DNA of 64,000 nt from JAXDBM01 sp963709485 (GCA_963709485.1 CAVPWE010000001.1:186001-250000), one strand, 5' to 3'; positions 34,968 through 44,176 are shown, counted from the stretch's first letter. Program-made: numbers and translations. Notes: a model not told the origin generated them from the letters alone.

Positions 34968-35186
34968 TCAGGCTTCCGCCTTCTTGTCCTTGGCGGCGTA
35001 TTTGTTCTTGAAACGCTCCACACGTCCGGCCGTGTCAATGATCTTCTGTTTCCCCGTCATGAAGGGATGGCACTGGGAGCAGATTTCCACTTTGATATCC
35101 TTCTTCGTGGAGCGGGTTTCAATCACATTCCCGCACACACAGGTAATCGTCGTTGCCTCGTATTCCGGATGAATGCCTTTCTTCAC
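34968..35186 (-). CDS. rpmE: 50S ribosomal protein L31
   Basis: Zinc-binding type L31, 72 residues, with the CxC...CxxC ligands in TCVCGN and ICSQCH, then HPFMTGKQKIIDTAGRVERF. I place the start at GTG 35186, giving the usual KKGIHPEY opening. AGGAGG stands 11 bases before it, and lies inside the longer open frame that begins at ATG 35216. That argues against the longer version. It lies between rho and prfA, as is common in Deltaproteobacteria. Confidence 0.93.
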   Translation of the reverse strand: MKKGIHPEYEATTITCVCGNVIETRSTKKDIKVEICSQCHPFMTGKQKIIDTAGRVERFKNKYAAKDKKAEA

Positions 35187-35289
35187 GGTCTGCCTGTCCT
35201 CCTGAAATCTTTTCATTGCGATGATCTGTGTCGTTAAAACACAAAATTGTAATTATCGTTATTTGAAGGAAAAATTCAAGTAATTTTAT

Positions 35290-36537
35290 TTATTGGTTCA
35301 TCGAATCCAGAAACAACTGGTTCGTCTCCATTTTTCGGATTTTATCGATGATGAACTCCATGGCGTCCACCGGATTCATTTCCTGCAGCAGCCTGCGCAG
35401 GATCCAGATCCGGTTCAGATTGTTCTTCGGGATCAGCAGTTCTTCCTTTCTCGTTCCGGACCGGGTCAGGTCGAAGGCCGGAAATACCCGGCGGTCGGCG
35501 ATGCGGCGGTCCAGATGCAGCTCCATGTTGCCCGTTCCCTTGAATTCCTCGAAGATGACTTCATCCATCCGGCTCCCGGTGTCGATCAGCGCCGTGGAGA
35601 TGATCGTCAGGCTGCCGCCGTTTTCGATGTTCCGGGCGGCGCCGAAGAATCGCTTCGGCTTGTGGAGGGCATTGGAATCCACGCCGCCGGACAGAACCTT
35701 GCCGCTGGGAGGGACGACGGTGTTGTACGCCCTGGCCAGTCGCGTGATGCTGTCCAGCAGAATGACCACGTCCCTCCGGTGCTCCACCAGGCGTTTCGCC
35801 TTCTCAATGACCATCTCCGCAACCTGAACGTGACGCGTGGCCGGTTCGTCAAAGGTGGAGGAGATGACTTCGCCCTTGACGCTGCGCTGCATGTCCGTCA
35901 CCTCTTCCGGGCGTTCATCGATCAGAAGCACCATGAGGGTGACTTCCGGGTGATTGCGCGTGATGCTGTGGGCGATGTCCTGGAGCAGAACCGTTTTCCC
36001 GGCCCGGGGCGGTGAGACGATCAATCCCCTCTGCCCTTTTCCGATCGGGGTAAAGAGGTCCATCACCCGGGTCGACAGGTTTTCCGGATCGCTTTCGAGG
36101 TTCAGCTTCTGGTCGGGGTAGAGCGGGGTGAGATTGTCGAAGAGAATCTTGTCCCGGGAGGCGTCCGGGGCTTCAAAATTGACGGAATCGACCTTCAGCA
36201 GTGCGAAATATTTCTCGCCCTCCTTGGGGGGCCTGACTTCGCCGGAGACCGTGTCTCCCGTTCTGAGGCTGAATCGCCGAATCTGCGACGGTGAAATATA
36301 GATGTCGTCGGGGCTGGGCAGGTAGTTGTAATCCACGGCCCGGAGGAAGCCGAAGCCGTCCGGCAGAATTTCCAGGACGCCCGATCCCGATATAACCCCG
36401 TTCTTCTCCGCCTGGGCCTGCAGGATGGCAAAAATCAGTTCCTGCCTTCTCATGCCGCCGGCGCCCGGAACGTTCAGATCCTTGGTCAGGTTCGCCAGTT
36501 CGCTGATGGGCAGTCTCTTGATGTCTTCAATGTTCAT
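35290..36537 (-). CDS. rho: Transcription termination factor Rho
   Basis: Hexameric RNA-dependent ATPase, 415 residues. The N-terminal helical domain (1-45) is followed by the cold-shock-like RNA-binding domain with GVLEILPDGFGFLR near 50-65, the Walker A motif SPPRAGKTVLL near 172-182, Walker B in MVLLIDERPEEVTDM, and the Q/R loop and C-terminus of the ATPase domain. No long insertion occurs. It heads the rho-rpmE-prfA-prmC-murA-hisD string. Confidence 0.96.
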   Translation of the reverse strand: MNIEDIKRLPISELANLTKDLNVPGAGGMRRQELIFAILQAQAEKNGVISGSGVLEILPDGFGFLRAVDYNYLPSPDDIYISPSQIRRFSLRTGDTVSGEVRPPKEGEKYFALLKVDSVNFEAPDASRDKILFDNLTPLYPDQKLNLESDPENLSTRVMDLFTPIGKGQRGLIVSPPRAGKTVLLQDIAHSITRNHPEVTLMVLLIDERPEEVTDMQRSVKGEVISSTFDEPATRHVQVAEMVIEKAKRLVEHRRDVVILLDSITRLARAYNTVVPPSGKVLSGGVDSNALHKPKRFFGAARNIENGGSLTIISTALIDTGSRMDEVIFEEFKGTGNMELHLDRRIADRRVFPAFDLTRSGTRKEELLIPKNNLNRIWILRRLLQEMNPVDAMEFIIDKIRKMETNQLFLDSMNQ

Positions 36538-36769
36538 GGAAACAGTCCTTGTAGAATAATCGTGATCTCGAGGCCGGCTGTAATGAAGGCCGGATTCTCA
36601 TGCAATTCTGATTTGAGTCTAATTTGAATTTCTCATTGGAGAGAGTGGCGATCTTTTATGCTGCGACCGATATAGAAAAATGCGGATTTATCGGGTTGCT
36701 CGTTCGGGTTTTTGAAGCATTCCAAATAAGGAAGGACTTTAGTGACACCTTACAAACACTCAATGACCT

Positions 36770-36796
36770 TCTATAACAGGCAATTCCTTCTGTCAA
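36770..36796 (-). promoter_or_regulatory. Possible promoter for the rho transcription unit
   Basis: On the minus strand a perfect TTGACA (36791-36796) is followed after 15 bp by TATAGA (36770-36775). The spacing is shorter than ideal. It would give rho a leader of about 225 bases, consistent with known long, autoregulated rho leaders. The rest of 36538-36769 is AT-richer and shows no open frame. Confidence 0.4.
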
Positions 36797-36803
36797 GCAC
36801 TTT

Positions 36804-37628
36804 TTATAAGCATGCGGCGGCCGCATCTGAGCGGAGCATGATGAGATTCAGATGTCGTCCGGTTTGACCCGCTTCCCGGCGGTGGGAGAAGAAAAAATCC
36901 GTCCGGCAGGAGGTGCAGAGACCGGAGGAAAGAATGTTTTCCGGGCGGAAGCCCCGGTCCAGAAGCTGGATTCTGTTGGCCATCGGCAGATCCAGCATCC
37001 ATCGCTGCCGGTCCGGCACCGGGGCCAAGAAAGCGTCCTGTTCCGGATGACCGGCCATGGCTTCGAGAACGGGCGGATCGACCTCATAGCAGCAGGGACC
37101 GATCGCCGGTCCGATCAGGGCAAGAATGTCTCGAGGGTTCGATTCGAACCGGCGGACGAACACATCGGCGGCCTTTTCGGCAATCCTCAAGGCGGTGCCT
37201 TTCCATCCGGCATGGACGGCCCCGATGACCCGCCGGACCGGGTCCGCCAGAAGGATCGGAACGCAGTCCGCTGTCTGGATGCACAGGGCGATGGCCGGCT
37301 GGTCGGTCACCACGGCATCAAAATCCGGCGGCGGGCTGCCTCCGGAAGGCGGTATCGGCCGGTCTATGACCCAGATGCCGTCGCTGTGAATCTGATGAAT
37401 CGGCAGAAACGACCCTGCGGAGATGCCGAACGAGGACGCGATCCGCTCGAAATTCTGCCTTACGCTGCCCCCGTCGTCCCCTTCCCGGTCGCTGACGTTC
37501 AGGCTCGAAAACCGGCCCTTGCTGACACCGCCCCGCCGGGTGCAGAAGGCGTGGATGAGAAAGTCGAAGGGATCCAGCGAAGGAGCCCTCAGATATTTCA
37601 GGGGGCCTTTCCGGATCATCCGGAACAT
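36804..37628 (-). CDS. pgeF: Laccase-domain protein, peptidoglycan editing factor (PgeF/YfiH family)
   Basis: Cytoplasmic DUF152 protein of 274 residues. E. coli YfiH/PgeF keeps L-serine out of the muropeptide position normally held by L-alanine, and other homologues have purine nucleoside phosphorylase-like activity. The metal/catalytic residues are in CIQTADCVPILL, GAVHAGWKGT and GPAIGPCCYEV. The ending FFSHRREAGQTGR is typical. The ATG overlaps the rluD end by 13 bp; the pairing of rluD with yfiH is widespread. Confidence 0.92.
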   Translation of the reverse strand: MFRMIRKGPLKYLRAPSLDPFDFLIHAFCTRRGGVSKGRFSSLNVSDREGDDGGSVRQNFERIASSFGISAGSFLPIHQIHSDGIWVIDRPIPPSGGSPPPDFDAVVTDQPAIALCIQTADCVPILLADPVRRVIGAVHAGWKGTALRIAEKAADVFVRRFESNPRDILALIGPAIGPCCYEVDPPVLEAMAGHPEQDAFLAPVPDRQRWMLDLPMANRIQLLDRGFRPENILSSGLCTSCRTDFFFSHRREAGQTGRHLNLIMLRSDAAAACL

Positions 37629-38578
37629 CGCAACGCCTCACAGAGAGCAGCCATGTCCGCCGGCAGGGGGGATGCGAAAGCCATGGCATCCCCCCGGACG
37701 GGATGGGTGAAGCGGAGACGGGCCGCATGAAGGGCCTGCCTTTTCATGCCCTGCAGGGCCGCCCGCACGGTCGGGTTTTCGACGGTGCGGGTTTTTTTTG
37801 TCCCGCCGTATACGCTGTCTCCCACGACCGGATGGCCCAGGGCGTTCAAATGGACCCGGATCTGGTGCGTCCGCCCCGTTTCAATGTCCAGTTCGAGAAA
37901 TGTGGCTGCCCCGTATCGTTCGCAAACCCGCCAGTGCGTGACGGCATCCTTTCCGCGCCGGCTTCGCGTGGACATCTTCTTCCGGTCCACCGGATGCCGC
38001 CCCACGGGCAGGTCGACGAAGCCCCGATCTTCCATCAAATTGCCGTGCACCAGGGCCTGATAGGTTTTTTGAACCCCGCGGCTCTTGAATTGATCCGTCA
38101 GGGCCTGGTGGGCCCTGTCCGATTTGGCGACGATCAGCAGGCCGGACGTATCCTTGTCGAGACGATGGACAATCCCGGGCCGCAGAACGCCCCCGATGCC
38201 GGAAAGATCGCGGCAGTGAAAAAGAACGGCGTTGACCAGCGTGCCCCGGTCATGGCCCGCCGCCGGGTGGACAACCATTCCCGCCGGCTTGTCGATCACC
38301 AGGATGGATTCGTCTTCGTAGATCACGGACAGGGGAATGTCCTGCGGCGGCACGTCGTATGCGGCGGCCGCCGGCATTTCGGCAGAAACGCTCTCGCCGG
38401 CCTTCAGCCGGTGACTTGCCTTGACGGGCTGCATGCCGACAAGGACGTGGCCGCTGTCGATGAGCCTGCGGATCTGCGACCGGGAAAGCGAGCGGTCGCG
38501 GCGGGCGAGGAACAGATCCAGCCGCAGTCCGTTTTCATCCTCGCCGGCGATATATTTGCGTTGCCGCGGCGGATTCAT
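37616..38578 (-). CDS. rluD: 23S rRNA pseudouridine synthase, RluD family
   Basis: RluA/RluD-type enzyme, 320 residues. It has an N-terminal S4 domain (LDLFLARRDRSLSRSQIRRLIDSGHV) and a catalytic domain with VIDKPAGMVVHPAAGH and the catalytic aspartate in HRLDKDTSGLLIVAK near residue 145, then RTHQIRVHLNALGHPVVGD. It probably modifies the helix 69 uridines of 23S rRNA. The start overlaps the selA stop by 4 bp (ATGA). Confidence 0.93.
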   Translation of the reverse strand: MNPPRQRKYIAGEDENGLRLDLFLARRDRSLSRSQIRRLIDSGHVLVGMQPVKASHRLKAGESVSAEMPAAAAYDVPPQDIPLSVIYEDESILVIDKPAGMVVHPAAGHDRGTLVNAVLFHCRDLSGIGGVLRPGIVHRLDKDTSGLLIVAKSDRAHQALTDQFKSRGVQKTYQALVHGNLMEDRGFVDLPVGRHPVDRKKMSTRSRRGKDAVTHWRVCERYGAATFLELDIETGRTHQIRVHLNALGHPVVGDSVYGGTKKTRTVENPTVRAALQGMKRQALHAARLRFTHPVRGDAMAFASPLPADMAALCEALRCSG

Positions 38579-39990
38579 GACGACCGGAATGTCGAAAAAC
38601 CCCGCTGAATCAATCCGAACTCCTCCCGTGCGATGGTCCTCAGGTCGAGAATCAGCTCGTCATCGGCAATCCGGGCGACGATCGGCACCGGCATGTGCCG
38701 AAGGCGTGATTCCAGCCTGCCGGCCGGCAGGGAATCGGAACGGACGCCGATGAGGACCGTCGGGATTTCCTGTGTCGGCAGCGACCCGCCGCCCGCCAGC
38801 GAAACCCCCTGCCGCAGGCTGAACGTAAATCCCTTCAGATCCAAACGCCGCAGGCGCGCCAGGAGGTTCTTCGCCATTCTCGTGATGTCGCGAAGCGGGG
38901 CCGTCAGGGATCTCAGGGCTCTGATATCGGAAAGGGCGTGATCCGGGCTCAGGTAGCGGATCAGGGTGGCTTCGAGGGCGGCGAGCGTCAGTTTGTCGAT
39001 CCGAAGGGCGCGGTTCAGCGGATTTCTCTTGATCCGCTCCAATATGTCTTTTTTCCCCAGAATGATTCCCGCCTGCGGACCGCCCAGAAGTTTGTCTCCG
39101 CTGAAGGTGACGACATCGACGCCGGTCTGCAGCACGTCGCCGACCGTCGGTTCACGGTCCAGTCCGTGCCGGTCGAGTTCAATCAGACAGCCGCTGCCCA
39201 GATCGTCCATGACGGGCACGCGGTGCCTTTTCCCCAGTGAAACCAGGGCCGGCAGGGCAATCTCCTCCGTAAAGCCGACAATCCGGTAATTGCTGGTGTG
39301 GACCTTCAGGATCAAACCCGTCCTTTCCGAAAGGGCTTTCTCATAATCCTTCAGGTGCGTCCGGTTGGTTGTTCCCACTTCTCTCAGAAAGGCGCCGCTT
39401 TTCTCCATGACCTCGGGGATGCGAAACTCGCCGCCGATTTCAATGAGTTCACCCCGGGAAACGACGGCCTCCTTTCCATCCGCAAGCGTGTTGATGACCA
39501 GCAGGACCGCAGCGGCATTGTTGTTGACGACAAGGGCGTCCTCCGCGCCGGTCAGGGTGCAGAGGAGTCCCTGCACGTGATCGTAGCGAAGTCCGCGCTG
39601 ACCCTTTTCCAGGTCGAACTCCAGGTTGGAGTAGCCCCGGCTGACGTCGATGATTCTTTCCAGCGCCTCCGGACACAGGGGCGCCCGCCCCAGATTGGTG
39701 TGCAGGATGATGCCCGTGGCATTGATCACCCGGCGCAGCCGGTGCCGGAGAAGAAAATCCATCCTGCGGAGAACCTCATCCGCAACCTGTTCCGGCGAAG
39801 GCAGACTCTGTTCCTTCGGTTGGCCGCCTGCCGTGAGCAGGCGGTTTCGATGCTCGCCCACGACCGACCGGCATGCCTCTTTCAGGATGTTCTTTGATAT
39901 TCTGAACGGGACATCCCGCTTCTCCAGGATCGCCAGTACCTCGTCGATCTTGGGAAGATGTTTCAGCAGGTTTTTTTTATCGTCGTCCAT
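38575..39990 (-). CDS. selA: L-seryl-tRNA(Sec) selenium transferase
   Basis: PLP enzyme converting seryl-tRNA(Sec) to selenocysteinyl-tRNA(Sec) with selenophosphate; it forms decamers. The 471-residue protein is full length. Seen are the N-terminal tRNA-binding domain, GIILHTNLGRAPL, the NNNAAAVLLVINTLA stretch, ELIEIGGEFRIPEVMEKSGA, and the PLP lysine in FSGDKLLGGPQAG near 300. Its presence shows selenocysteine decoding in this organism and supports the UGA-containing gene at 52718-52924. selB, selC and selD are not in the window. It is translationally coupled to rluD downstream. Confidence 0.95.
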   Translation of the reverse strand: MDDDKKNLLKHLPKIDEVLAILEKRDVPFRISKNILKEACRSVVGEHRNRLLTAGGQPKEQSLPSPEQVADEVLRRMDFLLRHRLRRVINATGIILHTNLGRAPLCPEALERIIDVSRGYSNLEFDLEKGQRGLRYDHVQGLLCTLTGAEDALVVNNNAAAVLLVINTLADGKEAVVSRGELIEIGGEFRIPEVMEKSGAFLREVGTTNRTHLKDYEKALSERTGLILKVHTSNYRIVGFTEEIALPALVSLGKRHRVPVMDDLGSGCLIELDRHGLDREPTVGDVLQTGVDVVTFSGDKLLGGPQAGIILGKKDILERIKRNPLNRALRIDKLTLAALEATLIRYLSPDHALSDIRALRSLTAPLRDITRMAKNLLARLRRLDLKGFTFSLRQGVSLAGGGSLPTQEIPTVLIGVRSDSLPAGRLESRLRHMPVPIVARIADDELILDLRTIAREEFGLIQRGFSTFRSS

Positions 39991-40170
39991 GCGCGCGATT
40001 CCGGATTCGCCGTGAAACGGCGATATTTCCGAACGGAAATTTCGATCTTAATGCCTCAGGGGATGTTTTGTGTCAAGCGGTTATTCTAAGAGACGCCGCC
40101 CCGCTTCTTCGCCGGATGCGTCTTGAAATAAAACCCCGCATGAAGTAAACAGAAAAGAGGCGGATTCTTC

Positions 40171-40911
40171 ATGATTGTGCAACCCAAAGATGCGGCAACG
40201 GTCGTTCTCCTGCGAAACCCCGGCGGGCAGGACGCAGAGGGCTTTGAAGTCCTCATGGTCATGCGGAGCAGAAACAGCAAGTTCGTCCCCGGCTTCTACG
40301 TGTATCCCGGTGGGGCCCTGGATGATGAGGATTGCGCGCCGGCCATGGAAGGCTTCTGCGGCGGCCTGCGGGGCGTGCACGCGCATCGCCTCCTGGATGA
40401 TCCCGGCTCGCCGGCAAGGGCCCTGGGAGCGTGGGTGGCAGGCATAAGGGAAACCTATGAAGAGGCCGGCCTGTTCCTGGTTTATCGGGGGGACGGCGGT
40501 CTGCTGTCTTTTCAGGCGGATCGGGCCGACTCGTTTCATCGCTACCGGGAATTGCTGCGGCAGGGGAAAATAGGATTTCAGGAACTGCTGAAGCAGGAGG
40601 GACTGACGCTGGCCACGGACCGGCTCCATTATTTTTCCCACTGGGTCACCCCCTGGTTTTACCCCATTCGCTACGATGTCCGGTTCTTTGTCGCCGCAGC
40701 GCCGACCAGCCAGGAGGCCGTCCATGACGGCGGGGAATTGACGGAACATGTCTGGATCACGCCGCGGGACGCCCTGCGTTTCCATGAGGCGGGCCGCTTT
40801 GACATGGTCTATCCCACGGTGATGACGATGAAGGCCCTGTCACGGTACGGGACGATCCGCGACGTGCTCCAGTCCACCGCGGGCAAGCGGATCATCGTGG
40901 AATCGGGATGA
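40171..40911 (+). CDS. Nudix hydrolase with split Nudix box (NUDT19/NUDT7-like)
   Basis: A 246-residue Nudix-fold protein. The N-terminal AATVVLLR strand and FVPGFYVYPGGALDDED lead into the box. The helix of the Nudix motif comes some 45 residues later in GIRETYEEAGLFLVY, which fits the RExxEExG core. This separated arrangement is seen in NUDT19/NUDT7-type proteins that hydrolyse CoA and acyl-CoA thioesters to phosphopantetheine derivatives. Acyl-CoA turnover would suit this organism, but that substrate is inference. It stands alone on the plus strand, divergent from selA and convergent (1 bp apart) with the next gene. Confidence 0.85.
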   Translation: MIVQPKDAATVVLLRNPGGQDAEGFEVLMVMRSRNSKFVPGFYVYPGGALDDEDCAPAMEGFCGGLRGVHAHRLLDDPGSPARALGAWVAGIRETYEEAGLFLVYRGDGGLLSFQADRADSFHRYRELLRQGKIGFQELLKQEGLTLATDRLHYFSHWVTPWFYPIRYDVRFFVAAAPTSQEAVHDGGELTEHVWITPRDALRFHEAGRFDMVYPTVMTMKALSRYGTIRDVLQSTAGKRIIVESG

Positions 40912-40912
40912 C

Positions 40913-41380
40913 TCAAGGGCCGTCGCCCCAGACGGTCAGCGGCGGCGTCGAAATGGAAACCCGGTTGTCGTCGAGCATCTTCACGACCACAGGGATGCCC
41001 GGCAGGGAATACCACTCGCCGAGGGGATCCCCCCGGGGGTCGAGAATCGCGAATCCGTACAGCGACCGGTTCGACTCCAGTGCCCTGGACTGCATGCGCC
41101 GGATGGTTTCCCCGAGGTTGCCCTGGTGGGGGTTCATTTTTTCCCACAGCGTTGAATCCAGAAAAAAACGACGGTCGACGCCGATGACGGCATTCGGGCA
41201 CACTTCCGAACCGCTGAAATAATAGACCCTCTCCGGGTTGATCTGGTAATTTTCAAAGGCGTCCCTGGCCGCCTGGTCCGGTTTGATCGTCCCGTAGTCT
41301 TCGTTGAACCGCCCGGAGAAAAACAGGATGAAGCCGACCAGGACAGCGGCGGCAGCAACCAATATGAATTTCAGCTCCAT
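40913..41380 (-). CDS. Conserved-looking hypothetical protein with N-terminal membrane anchor
   Basis: I do not recognise a family. The 155-residue protein starts MELKFILVAAAAVLVGFILFFSG, a single hydrophobic helix of about 20 residues with few preceding charges, so it is probably anchored in the inner membrane with the rest periplasmic. The soluble part contains a single cysteine (GSEVCPNAVIG) and ends in TVWGDGP. It has regular codon use and a good ATG. It is the only gene between the Nudix gene and the radical SAM gene, so no partner is evident. Confidence 0.7.
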   Translation of the reverse strand: MELKFILVAAAAVLVGFILFFSGRFNEDYGTIKPDQAARDAFENYQINPERVYYFSGSEVCPNAVIGVDRRFFLDSTLWEKMNPHQGNLGETIRRMQSRALESNRSLYGFAILDPRGDPLGEWYSLPGIPVVVKMLDDNRVSISTPPLTVWGDGP

Positions 41381-41468
41381 TCCCAGTACCCTCTGATCAA
41401 TGATTTAACCACCCGGTTTTTTTCTCATATTCGCCTCCGGAAAGACGGACGGTGTCCGGGCATGCCCC

Positions 41469-42728
41469 TCATCCCGCCTGCTGTTCCCGGCAGAAATCGC
41501 GGAAATTGTTCACGGAAATGAAGAATTCCCGCATCATGATCACCCACTGATACCGGCCTGCCGGCGTCAGGAAAAAGTCGGGCGGCTCATAGCGCAGGCC
41601 GCCGGCCAGCAGGAAGGCCAGGATGTCCAGCCAGAGATGCCGGTAGAACTTCCCGTCGTACTTTTTTCGCATCGCTCCGGTGTCCAGTTTCATGCCGAAC
41701 AGCTTCATAAGAAAGTCGTAGCGGATTCGGTCCCGAAGGCTGAAATCCCGGGAGGCCATCAGAGGCATTTCGCCCCGTCCGACCTGGGCGATGTATTGCC
41801 TGATGTTGAAAGTGTTCGCATAGCAGGTGCCGTTCAAAAAGCCGATGGCGCCGCTGCCCAGTCCGGCATACTCGTCGTAATCGACGATATATTCGTCGAT
41901 GATGGTGTCCTTTTTGGAAAAGCACCAGGCGGATGAAAACCGGTATGCCGGGACGAGCCTCTCGACGATCCGCCGGTAGAACTGTTCCTCCCGGCGACTG
42001 TCCACCTGACCGAGGGTCCTCCGGACGGTTTGCCGGGTGGCATCCGACACCATCAGGGGATAGTAGGTGATCTGGTCCGGTCCGATATCCATGAGAATGT
42101 CCAGGTCGCGGTTGAGGGTGTCGAAGCGCTGCGAGGGGAAATTAAAAATCATATCGGCATTGAGGGTGTCAAAAATTCCCCGGATTCCTTTTAGCCGGTC
42201 CCGGATCTCCGCGCCGCTGCCGTATTTGTCATAACGGTCCATGCTCTTCAGAAGGCTGTCGTCGAAACTCTGGACCCCCACCGAAAAGCGGTTCACGCCC
42301 GCTCGTTTCAGGGCGGCGATATTGATCTCCGTCAGGTGGTTCGGGTTGGTTTCAACGGAGACTTCGCGTATGTGAAACGACTTCCGGGCCAGCGCGAGTG
42401 TTTCCTCCAGTTCGTCGATCAGGATGGTCGGCGTCCCGCCGCCGACATAAACCCCCCGGAAATCGAATCCCCTTTCCCGGTAGATCCGGATTTCCCGTCG
42501 GAGCGCGCGGAAGTAATCCCGGCAGAGGGGCTCATCGAAAACGACGCGGTTGAAGGAGCAGTAGGGACATAATTTTTCGCAGAAAGGGACATGAATGTAA
42601 AGCAGGCGGGGCTTTTCATCGACCGGTGGCAGGATCCGGGGTGCGGCGCCTTCCTCGAATTTCATGGCCCGTGCGAATTCGCGCCGCGCCGTCCATGTAA
42701 TGATCCGGTTGATCAAGGAAATACCCAA
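41469..42728 (-). CDS. Radical SAM protein, coproporphyrinogen III oxidase-like (HemN/HemW family)
   Basis: A 419-residue protein with the radical SAM cysteine motif PFCEKLCPYCSF (CxxxCxxC) near residue 50, GVYVGGGTPT, VSVETNPN and RFSVGVQSFDD. These patterns are shared by HemN (oxygen-independent heme pathway), HemW (heme chaperone) and heme-degrading relatives. The C-terminal HemN-like domain is present (DYDEYAGLGSGAIGFLNGTCY). I cannot decide between these roles. The start is uncertain: the frame opens at TTG 42728, while ATG 42665 would still retain the whole core. Confidence 0.8.
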   Translation of the reverse strand: MGISLINRIITWTARREFARAMKFEEGAAPRILPPVDEKPRLLYIHVPFCEKLCPYCSFNRVVFDEPLCRDYFRALRREIRIYRERGFDFRGVYVGGGTPTILIDELEETLALARKSFHIREVSVETNPNHLTEINIAALKRAGVNRFSVGVQSFDDSLLKSMDRYDKYGSGAEIRDRLKGIRGIFDTLNADMIFNFPSQRFDTLNRDLDILMDIGPDQITYYPLMVSDATRQTVRRTLGQVDSRREEQFYRRIVERLVPAYRFSSAWCFSKKDTIIDEYIVDYDEYAGLGSGAIGFLNGTCYANTFNIRQYIAQVGRGEMPLMASRDFSLRDRIRYDFLMKLFGMKLDTGAMRKKYDGKFYRHLWLDILAFLLAGGLRYEPPDFFLTPAGRYQWVIMMREFFISVNNFRDFCREQQAG

Positions 42729-42905
42729 ACGAGATTTTCCGCATAGCTAACAGACCGGGGGGAAATTATCAAGGAACTTTCGCCCGGCCTCCCTGGCAGG
42801 CAGAGTGGGCCGGAAGGATACAGACGAGGGGGGGCGATCCCTTGAATTCGTCCTGCGATGGTGTTATAGAACTGCGCAAATTCATTCATGCAGGGGATTA
42901 TCATC

Positions 42906-43469
42906 ATGCCCAAAAGAAAAGTTCTCGCGCTCTGGCGCGACGAGAAAATGAACGATGAGGAAGCCCTGATCCTGAGGAAGCCCTGTGCCGAGATTCCCGC
43001 GCCCTTTGACGCAGCCGGCAGGCGGGACGTCAAGACCCTCTTTGAAGCCTTCATGGAAAGGGACGACGCCCTGGGACTGGCAGCCCCGCAGATCGGCATC
43101 AGCAAAAGAGTGATCGCCTTCCGGAACAAGAATTTCGAAGAAAAGGGATGTCTGACCCGTGAGGAGGACTGCGAAGTCCTGGTCAATCCGCGGATCACGC
43201 AGACGCGGGGCGAACCGGTGAAAGGCACGGAGGGCTGCCTTTCCTGCCCGGAAATTCAGGTCGAAATCAGCCGCTGGCCGGAAATCAAGGTGCGGGCCTA
43301 TGACCGTCACGGCCGAAAAATCAGCAAGCGCTACACCAACTTTCTCGCCCGCATCGTCCAGCATGAAATGGATCATCTGGACGGAAAACTGATCGTGGAC
43401 TATGGCGGCACCGTCTATGTTCCGAAGAAGAACAGGGGCTTTTTCGACCGGCTGTTTCCGGGGAAATGA
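42906..43469 (+). CDS. def: Peptide deformylase
   Basis: Removes the formyl group from nascent N-terminal methionine. The protein has 187 residues from ATG 42906, preceded by AGGGGAT; ATG 42888 is an upstream alternative. The three motifs are GLAAPQIG near 57, EGCLSCPE near 103 with the metal cysteine, and QHEMDHLDG near 146 with the two metal histidines and catalytic glutamate. The N-terminal 20 residues (KRKVLALWRDEKM...) extend beyond typical E. coli Def. Its end is 3 bp from the convergent permease gene. No fmt gene is adjacent. Confidence 0.92.
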   Translation: MPKRKVLALWRDEKMNDEEALILRKPCAEIPAPFDAAGRRDVKTLFEAFMERDDALGLAAPQIGISKRVIAFRNKNFEEKGCLTREEDCEVLVNPRITQTRGEPVKGTEGCLSCPEIQVEISRWPEIKVRAYDRHGRKISKRYTNFLARIVQHEMDHLDGKLIVDYGGTVYVPKKNRGFFDRLFPGK

Positions 43470-43472
43470 TCG

Positions 43473-44174
43473 TCAGATCGCCTTGCGCCAGGCCAGCCGC
43501 TGCTCCAGCCAGCGGGACAGGGTGGTGAAGGCAAAGCAGATGATGAAATAGATGACGGAGATGAAGAGGAAAATCTCTGCGGGGTAGATCATGGTCCGGC
43601 CGTTGATCTGAGTGGCCACATGGGTCAGTTCGGAGACCCCGACGATGAAGGCCAGCGACGTGTCCTTGATCATGGAGACGAACTGATTGACGAAGGAGGG
43701 AATCATGTTTCGCAGCGCCTGGGGCAGAACGACGTACACCATCGTCTGAAACGGCTTGAGCCCTGTCGAAAGGGCGGCCTCGGTTTGCCCCCTCGGGATC
43801 CCTTCGATTCCGGCCTGGATGATCTGGGACATGTAGGCCGAGGTGAAGAAGGTGAGCGCCATGATGATCGTCCAGCTCTCGGGTGTCGGCCGCCCCATCA
43901 CCCACGGAAGCAGGAAATACATCCAGAAGATGACCATCAGCAGCGGGATCCCGCGGATCGCATTGACCACGGCAAGGGTTGGATAACGGATGAACCTGTT
44001 GCGGGAGACGCACAGAAGACCCAGGACCAGGCCGCCCACGAAGGAGAAGATCAGCCCCAGCAATGCAAGATAGAGCGTCAGCATCAGCCCCCCCATCGGA
44101 CCGCTGGGATAGCGGCCGATCAGAAAGTGGGTCATGTTGTCCCAGATCACGCTGAAATTGAAACCCGCTTCCAT
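43473..44174 (-). CDS. Polar amino-acid ABC transporter permease (second)
   Basis: His/Glu/Gln/Arg/opine-family permease, 233 residues from ATG 44174. The longer open frame to 44606 is out of register with known permeases and lies over the partner gene. It shows about five membrane helices and the EAA loop motif EAALSTGLKPFQTMVYVVLPQALRN (read as EAALSTG...LPQA) that contacts the ATPase. It is 2 bp downstream of the first permease, making a GltJ/GltK-like pair. Confidence 0.92.
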   Translation of the reverse strand: MEAGFNFSVIWDNMTHFLIGRYPSGPMGGLMLTLYLALLGLIFSFVGGLVLGLLCVSRNRFIRYPTLAVVNAIRGIPLLMVIFWMYFLLPWVMGRPTPESWTIIMALTFFTSAYMSQIIQAGIEGIPRGQTEAALSTGLKPFQTMVYVVLPQALRNMIPSFVNQFVSMIKDTSLAFIVGVSELTHVATQINGRTMIYPAEIFLFISVIYFIICFAFTTLSRWLEQRLAWRKAI

Positions 44175-44176
44175 CG

